Counted from the stretch's first letter, positions 1-6,291 are shown. The stretch is DNA of 6,359 bases from Actinomycetota bacterium (GCA_003567835.1 PWYO01000238.1:1-6359), one strand, 5' to 3'. The notes: generated by a model from the letters alone, not told the origin. Made by a program: numbers and translations.

Positions 1-482
1 ATGATTTGGAATTGGGCGATATTTTAAAAAAAGTGGGGTTTACACTGGCCTACACCATCGGAGGCACATCCGGGGCAATGCTGGGAACCGGCTTTCTGGA
101 AGCAGGCAAAAGTGTAGCAGAAAAAATAGAAATTGATCGCCAGGATATTGCCCAAGCTTTAGAGAATGCCAATGCAGTGATCAAAAGGAGAGGCGGAAAT
201 ACCCGACTCGGCGACAAAACATTAATCGATGCCCTGCAGCCGGCTGTAGAAGCGGTAAACAAAGCGGCAGCGGCGGGGCATACCGACATCCTATCCATCC
301 TGGAACAGGCTTACCAGGCAGCCAAAGAGGGGTCCGATGCCACCGTGGACCTGGCAGCCAAAAAAGGAAGGGCATCCTATATGGGAGAGAGGAGCCGGGG
401 TCACCGGGATCCGGGTTCTGTGGTCATATACTTCATGTTTGAAGCTGCACTGGATTATTTGAAATCTAAAGGACAGGGATAG
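1..482 (+). CDS. dhaL: Dihydroxyacetone kinase ADP-binding subunit DhaL (5'-truncated by window edge)
   Basis: This is the C-terminal ~159 residues of a DhaL (DAK2-fold) protein. DhaL is the all-helical nucleotide-binding partner that passes phosphate to dihydroxyacetone held on DhaK in the cytoplasm. The frame is open to base 1, and the first TTG (6-8) falls inside the conserved domain, so the true start lies outside. By comparison with E. coli DhaL (about 210 residues), some 55-60 residues are missing. They include the Asp cluster that binds Mg-nucleotide, so competence and nucleotide preference cannot be judged. Visible family motifs are GGTSGAMLGTGF (family GGASGPLxGTFF, nucleotide loop), GDKTLIDAL, and KKGRASYMGERSRGHRDPGS near the C-terminus, close to the E. 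coli RKGRASYLGERSIGHQDPGA. The stop is 6 bases before dhaK, so the two are co-transcribed and probably translationally coupled. Family call is secure; the substrate could be another short ketose. Confidence 0.93.
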   Translation, partial: DLELGDILKKVGFTLAYTIGGTSGAMLGTGFLEAGKSVAEKIEIDRQDIAQALENANAVIKRRGGNTRLGDKTLIDALQPAVEAVNKAAAAGHTDILSILEQAYQAAKEGSDATVDLAAKKGRASYMGERSRGHRDPGSVVIYFMFEAALDYLKSKGQG

Positions 483-488
483 AAATCA

Positions 489-1484
489 ATGAAAAAGATT
501 ATTAACAAGCCAGAAGACGTTGTTCATGAAATGCTCAAAGGCCTCAAAGACAGCCGGCCGGAGACCATAGGGCTTATAGACAAAAAAAGGATTGTATACA
601 GAAAAGACCCTTACCTGAACAAGGTAGGTATTATATCCGGGTCAGGCAGCGGCCATGAGCCCGACCAGGCCTTTTATGTGGGAAAAGGGATGCTGGATGC
701 AGCCTGCGCTGGTCCGGTGTTTGCAGCCCCTACTCTTGATGCCATCGTGGATGCAGCCAGAATGGTGGACAGGGGGCGCGGCGTATTATTCCTGGTAAAA
801 AACTATACTGGAGACCGGGCATACTTTGAAATGGCCAGCGAGATGCTTGCATTTGAAGGAGGGCCCACTGTGGAGACGGTCATCATCAATGATGATGTAG
901 CCGTAAAAGACAGTACCTTTACTGCCGGCAGGCGTGGTGTTGCCGGAGCCATCCTGGTATACAAAATTGTAGGCGCCAAATCAGAAGAAGGGGCCAATCT
1001 GGATGCATTAAAACAGCTGGCTTTGGAAGTCAACAGCAATGTGCGGACCATGGGCTTTGCACTAAAGCCCTGCACCACGCCGGAGAAAGGATCGCCTACC
1101 TTTTCCTTGGGCGCTGATGAAATTGAGATCGGCGTAGGCCTTCACGGTGAGCCGGGCAGAGAGAGGACCACCTATAAGCGGGCCAATATTATCATCAAGA
1201 CCTTAACCGATGCAGTTTTAAAAGACCTCCCCTTTACAAGCGGGGATGAAGTAGCTTTGATGATCAACGGCCTGGGCGGAACCCCCATAGGCGAGTTGTA
1301 CATAGCCGCGGGCATTACCCATAATCTTTTAAAAGACAGCGGCATCCGGGTCCATAAGACCTATGTAAACAATTACTGCACTTCCCTGGATATGGAAGGA
1401 TGTTCGGTAACTTTGCTGAAGTTAAATGAAGAATACAAGAGGCTTTTGGCCAGCCCTGCAGAGATCCCCATCTCTTATTTTTAA
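489..1484 (+). CDS. dhaK: Dihydroxyacetone kinase substrate-binding subunit DhaK
   Basis: A complete 331-residue DhaK-type protein, which binds dihydroxyacetone covalently for phosphorylation to dihydroxyacetone phosphate with DhaL. Motifs in order are GSGSGHEP (51-58), the GKGMLDAACAGPVFAAPT loop (66-82), VKNYTGD (103-109), DDVAVKDS (135-142) with GRRGVAG (147-153), and GVGLHGEPG (215-223). His56 and Asp109 sit at the same numbers as the E. coli active-site residues. His219 matches the histidine that forms the hemiaminal with substrate. Length is slightly below E. coli DhaK (356). The first glycine-rich motif is GSGSG rather than the usual GGGSG. ATG at 489 follows AGGG (475-478), with AAAGGA further upstream, both within the end of dhaL. 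The gene lies downstream of dhaL, the reverse of the common order, and no DhaM follows. The phosphoryl donor, PTS through an unseen DhaM or ATP, is therefore open, as is use of a related ketose such as erythrulose. Confidence 0.94.
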   Translation: MKKIINKPEDVVHEMLKGLKDSRPETIGLIDKKRIVYRKDPYLNKVGIISGSGSGHEPDQAFYVGKGMLDAACAGPVFAAPTLDAIVDAARMVDRGRGVLFLVKNYTGDRAYFEMASEMLAFEGGPTVETVIINDDVAVKDSTFTAGRRGVAGAILVYKIVGAKSEEGANLDALKQLALEVNSNVRTMGFALKPCTTPEKGSPTFSLGADEIEIGVGLHGEPGRERTTYKRANIIIKTLTDAVLKDLPFTSGDEVALMINGLGGTPIGELYIAAGITHNLLKDSGIRVHKTYVNNYCTSLDMEGCSVTLLKLNEEYKRLLASPAEIPISYF

Positions 1485-1706
1485 TAAACCCTTGGTTTGA
1501 AAAATGCCTCCAGTCTTCAGCCGCCATGCACTTGTGCTAAGCTGGATCTGGTGTAAATATAGCGCCGGCTGGGGATTGACCCCTTGTCCGGCAAACCCAC
1601 CATCGGAGCCACATAACAGGCCCGGTGCTGGGTTGGCACTTTTGGTGTAGAACCTGAAACAAAAAGCCCTGCAGTGCTGTGTGGGTGGTTTCAGGTTTGC
1701 CTGTTT
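1485..1706. other. Hairpin-rich convergent intergenic region
   Basis: Besides the two structures listed separately, this 222-base spacer holds AAACC-CTT-GGTTT (1486-1498) just after the dhaK stop, GCAC-TT-GTGC (1528-1537) and GTGC-N7-GCAC (1625-1639, followed by TTTT). I see no convincing gene. A 75-codon frame on the minus strand runs into the dehydrogenase end but resembles no protein I recognise. Density of self-complementary segments is higher than in the other spacers of the window. Confidence 0.4.
1564..1592. repeat. GC-rich inverted repeat in dhaK/ADH spacer
   Basis: GCCGG (1564-1568) pairs with CCGGC (1588-1592). Inside it GGGG (1571-1574) pairs with CCCC (1580-1583) around an ATTGA loop. 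No T-tract follows on either strand, so it does not read as an intrinsic terminator. GGGGA-N-CCCCTTGTCC-type palindromes recur between genes in many bacteria, so this may be one copy of a dispersed REP-like element. That is inference; only one copy is visible here. Confidence 0.5.
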
Positions 1707-1708
1707 TT
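1651..1708 (+). terminator. Candidate intrinsic terminator after dhaLK
   Basis: AACCTGAAAC (1651-1660) is a perfect 10-base inverted repeat of GTTTCAGGTT (1688-1697), with a 27-base loop. The right arm overlaps a shorter hairpin, CAGG-TTTG-CCTG (1692-1703), followed directly by TTTTT (1704-1708). The two foldings exclude each other. Position between convergent genes supports termination of dhaLK. On the other strand the same arms lie just after the ADH stop and could also act there. The long loop and short second stem keep confidence moderate. Confidence 0.45.
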
Positions 1709-2999
1709 AAATGATCTCCAGTTTTCCCGTTCTTGCCGCTTCCAATACGGGCCGCATACAGCAATCTACGCTCTGTATATCCAAAGGCTGAGGCATGCTT
1801 TTTAGCTTCATCTCCAGCTGAGGGTTTTTAGCCGCTTCCAGGGCTTTTTCTATAGTATCCGGGCTGAAGCCTTCCAGCTGGCCCAGTGTGGTGGGAAAGC
1901 CCAGGGATTGGTAAAAAGAAAGCATGGCCCGGGCCAGTGCTTCGGCTATTTTTCGTGGATCCTTGCTTTTTGTATGATCCATATACCTCGAAAAAATATG
2001 GGCCAGCTTATGTAATTTGTCACCCAATGCCGGTGCATAGAAAACGGTATAATAAGGATTCAGTATGGCGCAGGCCCTGCCATGGGTAGCCATGCCGACC
2101 ATAGAGAAACTGTTTAGGTGGGCGCCACTGGTATTGCCCAGCATAAGGGCATAGCCTCCCAGATCGGTGGCCAGGCCTATGGCTTTTCTGTAAGCCTCAT
2201 TGGTCAAGTCCTTTGCAAGCAGGGGCAGATAATCCACTATGATGGAAATACCGGTTAGGCAGACCTGCTGGGCATGCGCATCATCTTTTAGGCTGTAGTA
2301 GATCTCCAAGCAATGGGAGAATCCGTCCAGGGCCCCGTCAATGGTCAGCTGTTGGTTCAGGCTTTGGGTAACCGTATAATCAAACACCGCCCGGTCAGGC
2401 ACCAGACAGGGATCCGAAATCAGTTTTTTCTGCATCTGGTCCATATCTGTGACCACCGCGTTTTTGCTCAAATGGGAGCCCGAGCCGGCATTGGTCTGCA
2501 CCGCCACCATGGGCACCAGGCTTTTGGCATCTTTTTCTAAAGCAGGCCGGACCTTCTCTGCCCCAAAAAAGGGTTCCAGGTCTCCTGTGTGCAGGGTTGC
2601 AGCGATATTGGCAGCTTTGGCGCAATCTATGGCCGAGCCCCCTCCAACACAAACCATACATTGGGGCTGGATTTTTTCAATGGCGTCTGCCATTTTTTTT
2701 ACTGCACTTATGGGTGTATCCGGCAAAGGGGTATCCAGAACCTTTTTGCAATGCAGGCGGTTCTCTTTGAGGCTTGCCTGTATTGTCTTCCTTAAAGGTT
2801 TGGCCCATTCTGAGGAAGAAATGACCAAAAGGACATCACTGCCCAGCTGGGCAGCAAACTTTCCTGTTTGGTCCAGGCAGTGGGTACCAAAACGGTAATT
2901 GCCTTTTTTGTATCCCCGGATCAGCTGCTGGGCCTTTTGGATCTTTTGGTCCACAAAAACCTTTCTTCGGTAATCATCCATATAGCCAGTATATCGCAT
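1707..2999 (-). CDS. Iron-type (group III) alcohol dehydrogenase with atypical active site
   Basis: A complete 430-residue cytoplasmic NAD(P)-dependent dehydrogenase of the Fe-ADH superfamily (relatives include FucO, 1,3-propanediol dehydrogenase and glycerol dehydrogenase). The N-terminal dinucleotide domain holds GGGSAIDCAKAAN (119-131) and TNAGSGSHLSK (169-179, family TTAGTGSE). Metal ligands fit D225-x3-H229 (DGFSH), H294 (GAHLNS) and H306 (THGRACAILNP). The second conserved histidine of the family's HxxxH motif, His267 in FucO, is missing: the segment reads HLNSFSMVGMATH, two residues shorter than in FucO. ATG at 2997-2999 is the first ordinary start after an in-frame stop; its ribosome site is weak (GCGGAA). 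The gene converges on dhaLK and diverges from the LOG-like gene, so it forms its own unit. An alcohol, diol or polyol/ketose substrate is likely, but none can be named; a dihydroxyacetone or propanediol link is suggested only by position. Confidence 0.9.
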   Translation of the reverse strand: MRYTGYMDDYRRKVFVDQKIQKAQQLIRGYKKGNYRFGTHCLDQTGKFAAQLGSDVLLVISSSEWAKPLRKTIQASLKENRLHCKKVLDTPLPDTPISAVKKMADAIEKIQPQCMVCVGGGSAIDCAKAANIAATLHTGDLEPFFGAEKVRPALEKDAKSLVPMVAVQTNAGSGSHLSKNAVVTDMDQMQKKLISDPCLVPDRAVFDYTVTQSLNQQLTIDGALDGFSHCLEIYYSLKDDAHAQQVCLTGISIIVDYLPLLAKDLTNEAYRKAIGLATDLGGYALMLGNTSGAHLNSFSMVGMATHGRACAILNPYYTVFYAPALGDKLHKLAHIFSRYMDHTKSKDPRKIAEALARAMLSFYQSLGFPTTLGQLEGFSPDTIEKALEAAKNPQLEMKLKSMPQPLDIQSVDCCMRPVLEAARTGKLEII

Positions 3000-3071
3000 T
3001 TCCGCTGGGTCATAAATACCTTTGGGGCCATGCTTTTAAAAAATTCAGGTCAAAGGCTGCCAAACTTTTTT

Positions 3072-3077
3072 AGTATA
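3072..3077 (-). promoter_or_regulatory. Possible -10 box for the alcohol dehydrogenase gene
   Basis: TATACT on the minus strand, 72 bases before the dehydrogenase ATG. No good TTGACA-like box stands 16-18 bases upstream; TTGTGC is 21 bases away. It is a plausible sigma-70-type -10 only. Confidence 0.25.
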
Positions 3078-3180
3078 GAACCACAGTTTTGATTATCCGC
3101 ACAAGGAATCCCATGCAAGCCCTGCGGTCCAAATGCTTGAAAGGCCGCCAAGTGGTAAAGTTTTTTTCTATGATCAATTA

Positions 3181-3189
3181 TGCTAATAT
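3181..3189 (+). promoter_or_regulatory. Possible extended -10 for the LOG-like gene
   Basis: TGCTAATAT (TG-N-TAATAT) lies about 57 bases before the ATG at 3247, and the -35 position is only a T-run. TAATAT matches four of six consensus bases. This is a weak call that rests mainly on its place in the divergent spacer 3000-3246. Confidence 0.2.
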
Positions 3190-3246
3190 GGACCCATGTT
3201 TTATCTCTTGGATAAATGGCAACTTGGCAGGTAAAGGAAAAAAATC

Positions 3247-3759
3247 ATGAACTATGATATCCATCAAGATTCTATCAAAATAGCCGTAATCGGTGGAAGC
3301 AGGATAGAGGGGGACAGCAAGGTCTATGATATAGCCCGCAAAGTCGGCCAGCATATCGCCAAAAGAAAGGCCATACTGGTTTGCGGAGGCCTTACCGGGG
3401 TCATGGAAGCGGCCTGCAGAGGCGCCAAAGATGAAGGCGGCCTGACCATCGGCATTCTGCCTTCCACAGAATCATCCACTGCCAATCAATGGGTGGACAT
3501 CAAAATTCCCACCGGACTGGGCTATGCCAGAAATGCACTGGTGGTGCTTAGCGCAGACTCCGTCATTGCCATAGACGGCGCAGAAGGCACTCTTTCCGAG
3601 ATCGGTTATGCCCTTACTTATGCTAAGCCCCTGGTGGGGTTAAATACCTGGGAAATAAAACCCTGCAAAGCCTTGGATGTCCCTGCTATGACCACCGCAG
3701 ATACCCCCCGGGAAGCAGTGGATATGGCCCTGGGACTCCTGGATAAAAATAGGCTGTAA
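3247..3759 (+). CDS. LOG/TIGR00725-like Rossmann-fold protein
   Basis: A complete 170-residue protein of the SLOG superfamily, most like the TIGR00725 group (related to lysine decarboxylase-like LOG proteins, molybdenum-cofactor carrier proteins and distantly DprA). It starts with a beta strand and glycine turn, IAVIGGS (12-18). CGGLTGVMEAACRGAK (46-61) is the nucleotide-loop motif, followed by GYARNALVV (92-100) and GAEGTLSEIGYAL (111-123), a variant of the LOG signature PGGxGTxxE. Arg95 and Glu118 correspond to the conserved LOG Arg and Glu. True LOG enzymes cleave cytokinin-type nucleotide monophosphates, but this subgroup lacks an assigned reaction; nucleotide or cofactor binding is as much as can be said. 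ATG at 3247 follows AAAGGA (3233-3238) at 8 bases, a good ribosome site. The gene stands alone between a divergent and a convergent neighbour. No signal peptide or membrane segment is seen. Confidence 0.88.
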   Translation: MNYDIHQDSIKIAVIGGSRIEGDSKVYDIARKVGQHIAKRKAILVCGGLTGVMEAACRGAKDEGGLTIGILPSTESSTANQWVDIKIPTGLGYARNALVVLSADSVIAIDGAEGTLSEIGYALTYAKPLVGLNTWEIKPCKALDVPAMTTADTPREAVDMALGLLDKNRL

Positions 3760-3766
3760 TTCTTTT

Positions 3767-3785
3767 AAAACTGCCTGTAGCGGGC
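3767..3785 (-). terminator. Possible terminator of the peptidase-apt-DUF1844 operon
   Basis: On the minus strand GCCCG-CTA-CAGGC (five pairs, one G-T, three-base loop) is followed by AG and TTTT, 83 bases after the DUF1844 stop. The stem is short and overlaps the + strand terminator by two bases, so the call is tentative. Confidence 0.3.
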
Positions 3786-3825
3786 CATGCACATTTTCTT
3801 GGCTTGCATCGGCTTTCTTTTTCTT
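3784..3825 (+). terminator. Intrinsic terminator of the LOG-like gene
   Basis: GCCATGCA (3784-3791) pairs with TGCATcGGC (3805-3813, one bulged C) around a 13-base loop. It is followed at once by TTTCTTTTTCTT (3814-3825), 24 bases after the LOG-like stop. Position, stem and T-rich tail all fit a rho-independent terminator. Confidence 0.55.
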
Positions 3826-3867
3826 GTCCCCGCATGGCTGCACTTGCTTGCGGTCATCCGTTCTATT

Positions 3868-4230
3868 CTATGGGAATATTTTGACAAAATTCAGCTGCAG
3901 GTTTGAAAGGGATGCATTGAGGTTTTCCCTTTCCTGGGCAGTCAGTTCATCATCTACAACCTTGAGCAAAGAACTGAAAGCATCCACAGCCATCTTGGCA
4001 TCCGTTTTATTTTTAAATTGGTCATTGGTGCCCGCAGGAAGGCCCATCTTTTTATAAGCCAGGCTGGAAAGAGACATCATCATCTGGGTTAATATGTCTT
4101 TGGTGCTTAGCTTGTCCAGCTCTTCCTGCAGTTTTTTTAAGACCTCTTCCTGGTCTTCTTCTTTTGCCTCATGTTTGGCTTCCGTGTCTTCTCCATCGCC
4201 CTTTTGCGGTTTGTTTTTCTCCTCTGCCAA
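3868..4230 (-). CDS. DUF1844 family small protein
   Basis: A 120-residue soluble protein. Residues 1-41 are highly charged, mostly Glu and Lys; 24-41 have the spacing of a coiled coil. The rest matches the DUF1844 pattern as I know it: a helix with SLSSLAYKKMGLP (about 53-65), then DAKMAVDAFSSLLKVV (77-92) and LTAQERENLNASLSNLQLNFV (96-116), where the family has a Leu-rich segment, then a T/S-x-EE/ER turn and a final L-x-x-L-Q/R-x-x-F. No biochemical role is established for the family. I chose TTG at 4228-4230: AGGAGGAGGTGATT (4234-4247) ends 3 bases upstream, putting its GGAGG core about 8 bases from the TTG. The ATG at 4263 would add 11 residues, lies inside apt and has no ribosome site. 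It is last in the operon, 19 bases after the apt stop. Confidence 0.8.
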   Translation of the reverse strand: MAEEKNKPQKGDGEDTEAKHEAKEEDQEEVLKKLQEELDKLSTKDILTQMMMSLSSLAYKKMGLPAGTNDQFKNKTDAKMAVDAFSSLLKVVDDELTAQERENLNASLSNLQLNFVKIFP

Positions 4231-4233
4231 GAA

Positions 4234-4247
4234 AATCACCTCCTCCT
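4234..4247 (-). promoter_or_regulatory. Very strong Shine-Dalgarno deciding the DUF1844 TTG start
   Basis: AGGAGGAGGTGATT on the minus strand contains AGGAGGTGAT, complementary to the usual 16S rRNA 3' tail over ten bases. It occupies the short gap between the apt stop and TTG 4230, and fixes the start at TTG rather than the upstream ATG. Confidence 0.8.
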
Positions 4248-4249
4248 GG

Positions 4250-4771
4250 TTATTCCGATTCATATTGTATTAAAGAAAAAATATCATAATCCTTCAGCAC
4301 TTTCCGGGGCTGTAGAAAGCAAAGCTCAATCAGGAAGCAAAAACCCAAAACAGTCCCGCCCTGCTGCTGGACAAGATCTGCCTTGGCTTTGGCTGTTCCC
4401 CCGGTGGCCACCAGGTCATCGACCACCAATATGCGGTCATTTTTGCAAATGGCGTCCGTATGCATCTCGAGAATATTTTCCCCGTACTCCAAGGAATAGG
4501 AAACCGTGCAGGTCTGGTAAGGCAGTTTCCCCGGTTTTCTCACCGGAACAAATCCCACCCCCAAACGGTAGGCCATGGCTGCCCCAAATACAAAACCTCT
4601 GGCTTCAGCACCCAGGATGGCATCAATTTTGACCCCCTGGTAATGGTCTGCCATCATATCCACAGCATATCGAAATGCTTTTGCATCTTTTAGCAGCGGA
4701 GTTATATCCCGAAATACAACACCTTTTTTGGGGAAATCGGGAATGTTTCTAATGATTTTTTTTAGGTCCAT
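4250..4771 (-). CDS. apt: Adenine phosphoribosyltransferase
   Basis: A cytoplasmic purine-salvage enzyme: adenine plus PRPP gives AMP and pyrophosphate. With ATG 4769-4771 it has 173 residues, the usual Apt length. It begins MDLKKIIRNIPDFPKKGVVF, which matches the family N-terminus. Further motifs are DITPLL (22-27), GAEARGF (54-60), the flexible-loop segment VRKPGKLP (77-84) and the PRPP-binding site ILVVDDLVATGGTA (114-127, with the DD pair). The C-terminal GFCFLIEL and YDIFSLIQY are also typical. AAAGG and CAGG just upstream give a ribosome site. An in-frame ATG at 4796-4798 would add nine residues and overlap the peptidase stop as ATGA; it has no ribosome site, so I prefer the shorter form, though the ATGA overlap keeps it possible. 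It sits between the peptidase and DUF1844 genes in one operon. All key residues look intact. Confidence 0.95.
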   Translation of the reverse strand: MDLKKIIRNIPDFPKKGVVFRDITPLLKDAKAFRYAVDMMADHYQGVKIDAILGAEARGFVFGAAMAYRLGVGFVPVRKPGKLPYQTCTVSYSLEYGENILEMHTDAICKNDRILVVDDLVATGGTAKAKADLVQQQGGTVLGFCFLIELCFLQPRKVLKDYDIFSLIQYESE

Positions 4772-4794
4772 AACCTGCCTTTCTATTTTTTTTA

Positions 4795-6291
4795 TCATTT
4801 TAAGCTTAATATATTTTGCCTCATAGAATCAATAAGAAAATCAACATCCAGTGTAAAACCAAGCTGGCTTAAAATCTCTGCTGCATCATATTTCTGGCCC
4901 CATTGCCAAAGATCTTTTAAAAAAGCGCCAGCTTTTTTATTGGTATGCCAATTATGCCCGAACCTGGTAAGTAAATCATGTTTCAGCTGGGCTGAAAACA
5001 TCCAGGCACGGATATAATTGGTGCAGTAGAAGCCTTCATCCACATCATTTAAATAGCTCCGTGGATCATAGTCCATAAGATTTGCCTGAGACAGGATACG
5101 GGCATAATGCTTATGCATGCCTTCCATGCTTTGACCGTGGTGGAGGATTAGCTCATACTGCAGTTTTGCAGCATACCTTCTGCAATACCACAGTTTAAGC
5201 AAGGTGCTAAAATTGATAAACTGTGCCGCAGCATAGGTATCCATGCCTAAATAACCGGTAAGCCAGCTCTTATCCTGCAAAAGACTTTCCATTAAAAAAG
5301 CATACCCTTCGGTAACCGCATGATCTCCCAAAAACTTGTACTCAAAATCCAGGTTTTCAAGCGTATGGCCGTAATGCTGGGCATGTCCTCCTTCATGGAA
5401 AAGCGCTTCATAATCATCCTGGCCTCCGCTGGGCATAATGACCAGATAGATCTCCTGGGGAATCTGTACGGTGCAGCAAAAAGCCCTTGGCGTTTTATTT
5501 TCTCTGGGTTCAACATCAAAAATGATGTTTTTCTGGTCATCAATATCGATGCCCAGCTGCCTGAGGGTCTGGCAGAAAGCGGGCACCAGTCTCTCTTTTT
5601 TAAAATAGGCATCATATTCTTTTCCCCTTTTCAGATAGGCAAAGTCGCTTCGTCTTGACCGGCCCAAATCCAGGCCCAGCTTTTTTTTGAGAAGCTGTCC
5701 AAAATGCTTCTCATAAACATCCTGGGTTTGCTGGGTCAATGTTTTCATCTGGCCTGCTGTCTGTACAAGGTCTTCTTGTTTTAATGCTGCAAAAAGGCTT
5801 CTGTAGCTTTCAAATCCCAAATGTTTGGCCTGCTGATGCAGTTTGGTCCAGTATTTCTCCAGATTGGCATTCATGCTGCCTATTTTCTCATTCCGAAGAT
5901 CTTCGATTCGGTCCCTTTTTTTCTTATCCGGTTCATTGGAAAGAAGCACTTCCAGGTAGCGGAAAGGCACTGTGCGGCCTTCTAGGCCAACTTTCATTTT
6001 CGCTTCCTCATTGGCGATGGCCTCTTTTAAGGGTCTTGCTTTTTCTTCAAGATAATGCTCCGTACAAAATTTCAGCAGGTAACCATACTTTTTCTTATCC
6101 CCGTTTTCCTGGTCTGCCTTGTCTTGAAAATAGCGGATGGTTTTTTTGGAAAAAAGCCGGCTCTGGGCATAAATGGGTGCAAGGTCCAGCACTTTTTTTC
6201 TGCCTGAAAAATGCAGGTAATATTCCGTGTCCATAGATGACAGAAACCGCTGCGCATCTTTTCTGTATTTTTCCAGATCCAGTTTAGCCAA
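4795..6291 (-). CDS. M3 family-like zinc metallopeptidase (HEGGH), oligopeptidase-type
   Basis: A 498-residue cytoplasmic protein, mostly helical, with no signal peptide. The zinc site is HEGGH (299-303 from the TTG start), followed by AQH and, 29 residues after the first His, Glu328 in AVTEGYAF. The 29-residue spacing equals that of thimet oligopeptidase (M3). The C-terminal third, with YIRAWMFSAQLKHDL and LWQWGQKYDAAEILSQLGF, fits M3-like proteins of about 500 residues. It is shorter than classical PepF/Dcp (about 600-700), and HEGGH replaces the usual HEFGH. Cleavage of short peptides is the likely role; M32 carboxypeptidases are the alternative. I chose TTG 6289-6291 because AAGGAG (6296-6301) precedes it by 4 bases and it overlaps the upstream gene by only 8 bases. 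The frame stays open to the window edge, and ATGs at 6319-6321 and 6334-6336 or a TTG at 6345 would overlap that gene further. Its TGA stop is 23 bases from the apt ATG. Confidence 0.8.
   Translation of the reverse strand: MAKLDLEKYRKDAQRFLSSMDTEYYLHFSGRKKVLDLAPIYAQSRLFSKKTIRYFQDKADQENGDKKKYGYLLKFCTEHYLEEKARPLKEAIANEEAKMKVGLEGRTVPFRYLEVLLSNEPDKKKRDRIEDLRNEKIGSMNANLEKYWTKLHQQAKHLGFESYRSLFAALKQEDLVQTAGQMKTLTQQTQDVYEKHFGQLLKKKLGLDLGRSRRSDFAYLKRGKEYDAYFKKERLVPAFCQTLRQLGIDIDDQKNIIFDVEPRENKTPRAFCCTVQIPQEIYLVIMPSGGQDDYEALFHEGGHAQHYGHTLENLDFEYKFLGDHAVTEGYAFLMESLLQDKSWLTGYLGMDTYAAAQFINFSTLLKLWYCRRYAAKLQYELILHHGQSMEGMHKHYARILSQANLMDYDPRSYLNDVDEGFYCTNYIRAWMFSAQLKHDLLTRFGHNWHTNKKAGAFLKDLWQWGQKYDAAEILSQLGFTLDVDFLIDSMRQNILSLK

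Noticed and set aside
1485..1706. Cobalamin or T-box type riboswitch
   Set aside because: I looked for the conserved cores on both strands and did not find them; the spacer also lies between gene ends, not before a gene start.
1537..1764. 75-codon minus-strand frame in the dhaK/dehydrogenase spacer
   Set aside because: It crosses the palindromes and the end of the dehydrogenase, has no ribosome site I can see and no recognisable domain.
2449..2898. 149-codon plus-strand frame
   Set aside because: Lies wholly antisense within the alcohol dehydrogenase, whose own frame carries all the family motifs; composition is not protein-like.
2922..3014. Small minus-strand frame starting at ATG 3014 behind AAAGG, overlapping the dehydrogenase start
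   Set aside because: About 30 codons, mostly inside the dehydrogenase gene in another frame, with no recognisable peptide. Chance is the simpler explanation.
3000..3246. Divergent spacer searched for operators, riboswitch or a small gene
   Set aside because: Only weak promoter-like boxes and T/A runs are visible; no convincing repeat pair, riboswitch core or coding frame.
4171..4632. 153-codon plus-strand frame
   Set aside because: Antisense across DUF1844 and apt, which are both well supported; the C-terminal half is Pro/Arg-rich shadow sequence.
5739..6236. 165-codon plus-strand frame
   Set aside because: Antisense to the peptidase gene; rich in Trp, Cys, Phe and Pro in the way of shadow frames, with no family motif.
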